Positions 57,337-64,000 of a stretch of DNA of 64,000 nucleotides are shown piece by piece. Origin of the DNA: Peribacillus muralis. Its GTDB lineage: Bacteria > Bacillota > Bacilli > Bacillales > DSM-1321. The translations under genes and the position numbers were made by a program. The notes beneath the pieces are model-generated. The model made no database searches and was not told the origin of the DNA. It saw only the letters and a program-made list of their open reading frames with translations. Location: the NCBI RefSeq assembly GCF_001645685.2, contig NZ_CP017080.1:3215051-3279050 (forward strand). Reading direction: 5' to 3'. Positions within the stretch are counted from its first letter, which is position 1. Every line of letters begins with the position of its first letter.

Positions 57337-58117
57337 CAGTCCTTTAGTTTCCGTGATAACGCCCTCATATAACTGCTCGGCCTATATTAAGGAAACCATC
57401 GACACCGTCCTGGATCAATCCTACCCTAACTGGGAAATGATCATTGTGGACGATCACTCACAGGATGACTCGGTACAGGTCATTCAATCCTATGAGGCTA
57501 TGGATTCACGGATCAGACTAATCCCTTTAGCTAACAATGTCGGGGCGGCACGTGCTAGGAATATAGCCATTAAAGAAGCACGCGGAGATTATATTGCCTT
57601 TCTTGATAGTGATGATTTATGGCTTCCTACTAAATTGGACGAACAAGTCGAATTCATGAAAAGCGGGAATCTCGCTTTTTCCTTTACCTCTTATTCTTTA
57701 ATAGATGAACAAGGCCATTCACTTGCTATCGAAGTAAAGGCACCGCAAACAGTCGATTATAAGCACCTGATTGGAAATACGACGATCGGCTGTTTAACCG
57801 TTATGCTGGATAGAAAGCAAATCAAGCATATTGAAATGCCCGATATCCAGCCTGAGGATACGGCATTATGGCTGTCATTGCTGCGGAACGGATACCAAGC
57901 GCATGGCTTACCGAAGATTCTATCCAAATACCGGATCGTCAGTAACTCGACTTCAAGAAATAAATGGAAGGCTGCCTATCGATATTGGAAGCTATTGAGG
58001 GTCCAGGAAAAACTGAATATTGTCGAAGCGAATTTTTATTTTACCAAATATGCCTATAATGCCTACAACAAAAGCAGAGGGTTACAGCCTGTCTCTATAC
58101 AAAATGGGGGAAAATGA
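57314..58117 (+). CDS. Glycosyltransferase family 2 protein
   Basis: 267 residues: SVITPSYNCSAYIKETIDTVLDQSYPNWEMIIVDDHSQDDS (GT-A donor site), ARARNIAIKEARGDYIAFLDSDDLW with the DxD motif. Inverting transferase. GAGGTGG before ATG 57314. Overlaps the Wzy gene by 23 bases and the next glycosyltransferase by 4 (ATGA). Confidence 0.92.
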   Translation: MTFSIKDDSPLVSVITPSYNCSAYIKETIDTVLDQSYPNWEMIIVDDHSQDDSVQVIQSYEAMDSRIRLIPLANNVGAARARNIAIKEARGDYIAFLDSDDLWLPTKLDEQVEFMKSGNLAFSFTSYSLIDEQGHSLAIEVKAPQTVDYKHLIGNTTIGCLTVMLDRKQIKHIEMPDIQPEDTALWLSLLRNGYQAHGLPKILSKYRIVSNSTSRNKWKAAYRYWKLLRVQEKLNIVEANFYFTKYAYNAYNKSRGLQPVSIQNGGK

Positions 58118-59166
58118 ATATGAACAATGTCCTGCTACTTACCGATAAACTCATAATAGGCGGAGCCGAGATGTATTTTTGCAAATTGGAAAACCATCTC
58201 CAAGATAACAACATGACCTTTTACTCTGCCGCCGCCACTGGTGAATTATACAAGCACATCCAGCACAAACAACAATTCATTCCGTTAAGCGTAAAGAATC
58301 ATGCTGCTAATCTAAAGCTGTTAAGCAAACAAGTCCTCCTAAAACAGATTGATGTGATTCATGCCAATAGCTTGCGCATGCTGCTTTACTCGATTGCGAT
58401 CAAGAAACTGACCAGAAGAAAGATCAAGCTGGTGTACACGAAGCATAATGTAACCATCCTGGAAAAAAAGCTGCCTTCCCTTTTTAAAAGGGTGCTGAAT
58501 GAGCATGTAGAGCAAATCATCGCCATTAGTAATTTTGAAAAAGAAAACCTGCTTCATCTAGGAGTAAATGAAGCGCTTATTCGGACGATTTACAACGGAG
58601 TGGATGTTGAACACTTTTCTTTTAAACAGATTCAGCCTAAGCAAGCATTCAATGTGGGCATTCTAGCCCGCTTATCAAAAGAGAAAAATCATGAGCTTTT
58701 CTTAAAAATCGTAAATGAGTTAAAAGAGGTACCTAACGTGATGTTTTATATCGCTGGAGATGGACCTGAGCGGGAGTTCGTCGAAGAGGTGATTAAAGAC
58801 TTAAAGCTACAACATAAAGTGATGCTCCTAGGCAATGCTTCCAATCCATACGAATTCATATGCAATATGGACGTACTTCTATTAACTTCAATAAGAGAAG
58901 TCTTCCCAATGGTCGTGCTCGAAGCAATGGCGGCAGGAACGCCGATGATGTCAGTCGATGTAGGCGGCATTAAAGAAGCGATCGTGGACCATGAAACCGG
59001 GATTCTCATTCCACATCACTCAGAACGGGAATTTGCTAAACAGATCCAATCTCTTCAGGAAGATGAGGACTTAAGGCTGCGATTGGGAAGCAAAGCACGG
59101 CAAAAGGTCGAGGAATCCTTCTCCCTCTCGCGTATGATCCATTCCACACTTAAAACGTATCAATGA
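58114..59166 (+). CDS. Glycosyltransferase family 4 protein
   Basis: 350 residues: LLLTDKLIIGGAEMYFCKL, VGILARLSKEKNHELFLKI, IAGDGPEREFVEE and the EVFPMVVLEAMAAGTPMMSVDVGG motif with EX7E glutamates. Retaining transferase, EpsF-like. ATGA overlap with the GT2 gene; terminator follows directly. Confidence 0.93.
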   Translation: MNMNNVLLLTDKLIIGGAEMYFCKLENHLQDNNMTFYSAAATGELYKHIQHKQQFIPLSVKNHAANLKLLSKQVLLKQIDVIHANSLRMLLYSIAIKKLTRRKIKLVYTKHNVTILEKKLPSLFKRVLNEHVEQIIAISNFEKENLLHLGVNEALIRTIYNGVDVEHFSFKQIQPKQAFNVGILARLSKEKNHELFLKIVNELKEVPNVMFYIAGDGPEREFVEEVIKDLKLQHKVMLLGNASNPYEFICNMDVLLLTSIREVFPMVVLEAMAAGTPMMSVDVGGIKEAIVDHETGILIPHHSEREFAKQIQSLQEDEDLRLRLGSKARQKVEESFSLSRMIHSTLKTYQ

Positions 59167-59167
59167 T

Positions 59168-59203
59168 AAAAAACAAACGATGCTCTCGTTTGTTTTTGTT
59201 TTT
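59168..59203 (+). terminator. Terminator of the plus-strand polysaccharide block
   Basis: AAACAAACGA tgctc TCGTTTGTTT stem, then TTGTTTTTT. Confidence 0.85.
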
Positions 59204-59269
59204 TATACCTATACATCCATTCTGGACAAGCATATACTATATAACATTACCATAAAAGGAGTGTTATAC

Positions 59270-60811
59270 ATGGCAGACCCACTCAACCTCCCTGAAGACT
59301 GCCAGAACGGGAATGCTGCCAATATTGATTGTTTTGGCGCCCATCCTGATCTAGCGGACAATTCAGCCGCCATTCAAGCAGCGATTGATTATTGTGTAGA
59401 TAATCATTATTCAAAAGTTGTCATTACAGGGACGAAGCAATATACCCTATCCTCCCCCATTGTCATCAAGTCGAATGTACATCTTGAAATGGATCCCACC
59501 ATCACATTACGTGTAAAAGGTGATTTCCAGGTTTTTGAACTCCAAAAGGATGCATCCATCTCCGGCGGGACCATTGAAGTGGTCGATAAGAGTTTTAATT
59601 CATCCGTCATTTTTCTTTCGGGGGAGCAACAAATCGAGATCCATAATCATACAGCCATATCCAACATCAATTTGATAAACCGATCGGCAAGCTACCAAGG
59701 AATAGCCATCCATTTATCCTGTAAAAAAGCATGGGATTTCATCAGCTTCTTTAAGGTAAGCTCCCTCCAAATCACTAACTTCCAAACCGCCATCTATCTA
59801 AAAACCGAAAAACTGTTCAATGTAGATACCCCCTGCTGGATCAATGCGAACTCCTTCCAGTCGATTTTTATCGATGGCTGCCAGTACGGTATCGAGATCG
59901 TAGGAAACAGCGATTTGCCATACGAAATTTCGGGGAATACCTTTACCGATATCCAAGTCCAATGCCGAAAACAAACAAAAAAAGTCATTCGCTGCTCAGG
60001 CGCTTACAATCTATTTGGAGGTGTCATATGGGATACGTACCGTATGGATACCCCTCCCATCGTCATTGAATTCTCGGCTACTTCCCATCACAATTACCTG
60101 AACTCGAATCAAGTAGCGACATCGATTCTTGATCGCGGCCAATACAACCGATGCACAACTCCTCATGAAGAATCCCTCCAGGTAACTCCGCCTCTTGCGC
60201 TCGGTAAAGCCCATCTCGTCGGGAATCAGGATGATATTTTAGTACAGGCAAACGTTCGCTACGCTGTCCGTCAGCTTTCCGGAAAAGCCCCTTACGGAGG
60301 TACTATCAATAACTGTTTCAACTTACTCGATGAACAAAGTGTCAATTACCTGGATGTTCCCAGTGCCCAACCGGTTGTGATCGAACTGGATTTTTCGAAG
60401 CAGCCCATTAACATGCTCAATTGCTTTGGCATTTATTTTGGATGGAATGAAAGCCCCAGCCGCGTTGTGATTGAATATCAACAAAGCTTGAATGGACCAT
60501 GGACCGTTGCCAAAAACCTCCCATTCAATGCCGGTAACACGGTTATATCAGAAACAAGAGCAGAAACGCTCTATAAAATTAGACTGACCTTAAGCGGCTA
60601 TACACAGGAGCACAAACGATTCCGGATCAACCGGATCTTCGCAAGATCCTCGCTGCAGCAAGGTGCAGCATGGCTGCCGACCGCAGGCGGAACATTATAT
60701 GGAGATCTGGAACTGCAAAAAGGAAAAGCCGTGACAATGACTTCACCAAACGGTACGAAGTGGAAAGTGAGCATGAATGACCAAGGTCAAATCATCACCT
60801 CAAAGCTATGA
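59270..60811 (+). CDS. Right-handed beta-helix protein (pectate-lyase-3-like), cytosolic form
   Basis: 513 residues, no signal peptide. Start MADPLNLPEDCQNGN, then the entry motif DCFGAHPDLADNSAAIQAAIDY of pectate-lyase-3/tailspike proteins and a series of beta-helix coils (NVHLEMDPTITLRVKGDFQVFELQKDASISGG). C-terminal carbohydrate-binding-like domain (about 350-460) and a terminal module GGTLYGDLELQKGKAV ... KVSMNDQGQI as in phage-like tail or surface proteins. AAAGGAGTG 6 bases before ATG 59270. No catalytic residues identified. A shorter paralogue follows convergently. Confidence 0.8.
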   Translation: MADPLNLPEDCQNGNAANIDCFGAHPDLADNSAAIQAAIDYCVDNHYSKVVITGTKQYTLSSPIVIKSNVHLEMDPTITLRVKGDFQVFELQKDASISGGTIEVVDKSFNSSVIFLSGEQQIEIHNHTAISNINLINRSASYQGIAIHLSCKKAWDFISFFKVSSLQITNFQTAIYLKTEKLFNVDTPCWINANSFQSIFIDGCQYGIEIVGNSDLPYEISGNTFTDIQVQCRKQTKKVIRCSGAYNLFGGVIWDTYRMDTPPIVIEFSATSHHNYLNSNQVATSILDRGQYNRCTTPHEESLQVTPPLALGKAHLVGNQDDILVQANVRYAVRQLSGKAPYGGTINNCFNLLDEQSVNYLDVPSAQPVVIELDFSKQPINMLNCFGIYFGWNESPSRVVIEYQQSLNGPWTVAKNLPFNAGNTVISETRAETLYKIRLTLSGYTQEHKRFRINRIFARSSLQQGAAWLPTAGGTLYGDLELQKGKAVTMTSPNGTKWKVSMNDQGQIITSKL

Positions 60812-60825
60812 GCAGTAAATAAAAA

Positions 60826-60895
60826 AACTGGCACATATACTCGTTATCCAATGAGGAAGTTCATAGATAATGAGGATAAGACCAGTTGACTCTCC
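60826..60895. terminator. Convergent-gene hairpin region
   Basis: AACTGG ... CCAGTT with internal TTATC / GATAA pairs, between the two beta-helix genes. Could terminate either; stem is discontinuous. Confidence 0.4.
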
Positions 60896-60946
60896 CATTC
60901 AAAATACAGGGTGTGTGCCTCTTTTATTAGCTAATCACCCTTTCCA

Positions 60947-61867
60947 TTAATTCAACCTATTGGCCTGACCATTATCTGTGATCCGGTCCATCGGCAATGA
61001 CGGCATATCAAAGCTAGTGTTCATGCTATTTTCGGTAAGTTCAATGACTTCGTTTTGCATCGTGATTTTGTCCAAATCCCAAATCATTCCCTCGAACGTA
61101 TTGTATTGCCCACTTACTTTCAGTATACGCTTTGTATTGTCTGAAGGCTGTATTTGTAAGTTCGTAAATTGGTTGCCACTGACCTCATTCGGGACGGTAG
61201 TGCCACTAATTATGTCTATCATATTCACACAATCCTCTAACGATAGACTCACAAACCGATTGGCATTCACCCATGCCTTACCTGAAGCCGGTGCTTCTGC
61301 CATTAGCTTCACTCCCGTCTTCATCCCTGCAACCTTGATATCCTCAAAGTTCACGAATGAAATCTCCTGTTCCTTACCACCGGCATATAAAGAAATTCCC
61401 GTCCCCTGATGACTCTCGGACCAATTAATGATATTTACATCCTTCACCTCGGTTTTGTTCCAAGTATTATAGTACTTATATTTCCCATCTAAATAAATGA
61501 CCTCAGAATTGAAATCAGCATCATTGATCACTACATAAGCACCTTCAATGGAAGCATTCTGCTCAAGCTCAAGCACCCTGAAATTCCCCTCGACAATCAA
61601 CTTCGTACCGTATCCGGAAAGCAGCTTAACGCCTTTCCTCACGATGATCGGTGATGAAATCACATAATCCCGATCATCCAGCATAACCGTCTTTAGCTTA
61701 TTTTTTTTCGCATGATCAATCGCAGCCTGAATTTTCGCAGAATCAGTAGCCCCTTTAAAATCTTCAACATAAATCTTTTCTTCGTGCTTCGATGGAGAAT
61801 GTTTCTGCTGGAAAATGAAGAAAACGAGTAACAATAAACAGAAGGCAAAAACGATGATTTTTTTCAT
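60947..61867 (-). CDS. Right-handed beta-helix protein, exported or membrane-anchored paralogue
   Basis: 306 residues: N-terminal hydrophobic segment (MKKIIVFAFCLLLLVFFIFQQ, signal anchor), then DFKGATDSAKIQAAIDHAKK and the same coil order as the 59270 protein (ISSPIIVRKGVKLLSGYGTKLIVEGNFRVLELEQNASIEGAYV). It lacks the C-terminal domains. AAGGATG 6 bases before ATG 61867. A paralogue with a different location: one protein is apparently cytosolic and one outside. Confidence 0.8.
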   Translation of the reverse strand: MKKIIVFAFCLLLLVFFIFQQKHSPSKHEEKIYVEDFKGATDSAKIQAAIDHAKKNKLKTVMLDDRDYVISSPIIVRKGVKLLSGYGTKLIVEGNFRVLELEQNASIEGAYVVINDADFNSEVIYLDGKYKYYNTWNKTEVKDVNIINWSESHQGTGISLYAGGKEQEISFVNFEDIKVAGMKTGVKLMAEAPASGKAWVNANRFVSLSLEDCVNMIDIISGTTVPNEVSGNQFTNLQIQPSDNTKRILKVSGQYNTFEGMIWDLDKITMQNEVIELTENSMNTSFDMPSLPMDRITDNGQANRLN

Positions 61868-62056
61868 GAAACACATCCTTATTTTCTTATGGGTAGTATT
61901 ATTGAAGGCATTTATAGTAAAATATGTGTGTTGGGCATGAGGAATATATAATAGAAGAAACACGACTCATCCAGGTTAATAAAAAGACAAAGAGCTTTCA
62001 GTGTCAACATCGGTTTTCCCCATTTTCATCGAAATAAAAATCCCCATTCATATCGG

Positions 62057-62819
<763 letters not shown>

Positions 62820-62844
62820 GTGAATCACCTTCTTCCAGAGCTGC

Positions 62845-63714
62845 CTAAGAAGCTAGGGAACGTGTTTCAACCATAGGAGTAGGGACTTGTACAGAATTTT
62901 TGGCCGCCAAACCAGGAGGATTCGTGAGTTCCTGCTCTTTTTCTATTTCTTGCATTCCTTCATAATGCTCTTGCTTTACATAAACCTTCGTTTTACTCGT
63001 TAAAATAGGATGTTGAGCAATGCATTCCTGCTCGTCATACATTTCAATTTGATGATCCAAGGTTACTTTAACCTTTACTTTTTGACCCGCATACCGGAAA
63101 GGAACAGAATATTTTTTACCTAAATAAGAGATAAAATAATCCCGGCTTACTTCTCGCATTTCCCAATGACTAGTCGGGAAGAGCGACTTAATTCCCCAAG
63201 ACCGAAGAAATTTTTGTTCGTGTTGTAGGCGTTGAACCGGTGTTTCATTAGTCGTTTGATTCTTCTTTTGATTGGCCGTATGATCAAGCCATATACGGAT
63301 ATCATGATTTAAAGCATACAATGTCGGTTCATGTTTTCTTTGAAAGAAATTATTCTTCACGTAAAGAACCGTTCTTTTCACTTTCCCTTTTGTTTGAGGG
63401 AGATAAGGATAACACGCTTTTGGCTTATGACGACTGTTTTCATATTGTCATAGAGGATCTGTTCCGGCAGTCCATTAAAGTAGGCAAAGGTATTCATATG
63501 GCATTTCATCAGTGTTTCTAATTTCATATCTGGTATAAAATCCACATATTTCATTCTGGAATAACTTAAAAACATGATGAATTCATGCACTTTTTGAACA
63601 TGCACCTCATACATCCCTACATCCACCCAATCCATCTGAGCCTGTTTTTCTGGTGGAGTTTCAAATCTTACAGTGGCTTGTTTTTTCGGCTGAATTCGAT
63701 AGGGTTTGGATAGG
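62845..63714 (-). pseudogene. istA: IstA-like transposase, 5'-truncated and frameshifted
   Basis: KKQATVRFETPPEKQAQMDWVDVGMYE (DDE core start), MKLETLMKCHMNTFAYFNGLPEQILYDNMKTVV, then after a frame break at about 63380 the C-terminal domain with KKYSVPFRYAGQKVKVKV. The N-terminal DNA-binding domain is missing, removed at the junction with the IS3-family element. Confidence 0.85.
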
Positions 63715-64000
63715 CTACACTTAGTTGGACAGAATTTTTAGGTCAAGTAGACTACAGATAATATATTCGAGGAGAATCTACATGACCAAAAGAGAACGCA
63801 GAACATTTACGGGAAGATTTCAAACAACAGATGGTACAGCTGTACCAAAACGGGAAACCAAGAAAAGAGATTATTCGTGAGTATGACCTTACGCCTTCGT
63901 CTTTGGATAAGTGGGTGAGTCAAAGTCAGAACTCTGGTTCCTTTAAGGAAAAAGAGAATCTAACAGATGAACAAAAGGAACTGATCGAACTCCGAAAACG
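63715..64000 (+). mobile_element. IS3-family element, left part
   Basis: After the IS21 truncation point comes ACACTTAGTTGGACAGAATTTTTAGG and then orfA. The element runs off the right edge. Its exact left terminus was not proved. Confidence 0.7.
63781..64000 (+). pseudogene. IS3-family transposase OrfA, frameshifted, partial
   Basis: ATG at 63781 reads MTKRERRTFTG; an extra G in the run near 63811 shifts the frame. In the other frame it continues DFKQQMVQLYQNGKPRKEII then REYDLTPSSLDKWVSQSQNSGSF, the OrfA helix-turn-helix of the IS3 family. Cut by the window end. The frameshift could be a sequencing error. Confidence 0.8.

Noticed and set aside
59270..61867. Prophage tailspike genes
   Set aside because: The fold resembles tailspikes, but no other phage gene is nearby and one copy has a signal anchor.

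Overview
The window looks like chromosome of a low-GC Gram-positive endospore former of the Bacillaceae. Gene order from about 1.9 to 32.7 kb closely follows the yrhC-mccBA-mtnN-yrrT ... mnmA-yrvO-cymR-rarA stretch of Bacillus subtilis. Spore genes (the sigK 5' end, yrzI, cotB) and Bacillus-type T-box and ribosome binding sites agree. Intergenic arrays and small ORFs resemble those of Peribacillus/Bacillus simplex-type genomes, but the species is an inference.

Left part (0-32.7 kb, almost all minus strand): the start of sigK, a cluster of very small ORFs including yrzI, the CymR-type cysteine/methionine salvage operon (yrrT-mtnN-mccA-mccB-yrhC), yrzA, yrrS-pbpI, greA-udk, the tRNA wobble-uridine genes trhP2-trhP1-trmR, mltG, yrzB-ruvX-yrzL-alaS with a T-box leader, yrrI, yrrD and neighbours, a LemA/TPM pair, recD2, yrrB, mnmA-yrvO and cymR. 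A NERD-domain protein follows, sandwiched between two arrays of 41-bp repeats, and then rarA.

Middle part (32.8-39.9 kb): a CotB-like coat protein with a Cys-Glu-Ser7 repeat tail, a secreted repeat protein, a YtrA-type GntR/ABC operon with an operator-like palindrome, an LCP wall-polymer transferase and a VanZ protein with a 43-codon ORF overlapping its start.

Right part (39.9-59.2 kb): two divergent polysaccharide blocks. The minus-strand block (galU-wecC-glycosyltransferase-wzx-glycosyltransferase-wecB) should make UDP-ManNAc uronic acid and has a flippase but no polymerase or initiating transferase. The plus-strand block has an acyltransferase, a Wzz-like protein, a BY-kinase-like protein without a Walker A motif, an initiating sugar transferase, an epimerase, a second flippase, an O-antigen-polymerase-like protein and two glycosyltransferases. 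Between them lies a scarred zone: a decayed IS21 copy, a second copy of the VanZ/43-codon region (about 350-bp direct repeats enclose the wec block), an ABC-transporter fragment and, most notably, a cyclic-di-GMP-I (GEMM) riboswitch directly upstream of a SinI-family anti-repressor gene. This suggests that c-di-GMP feeds into a Sin-type matrix switch next to the polysaccharide genes.

Right end (59.2-64 kb): two convergent paralogous beta-helix proteins, then a broken IS21 element cut by an IS3-family element that runs off the window.
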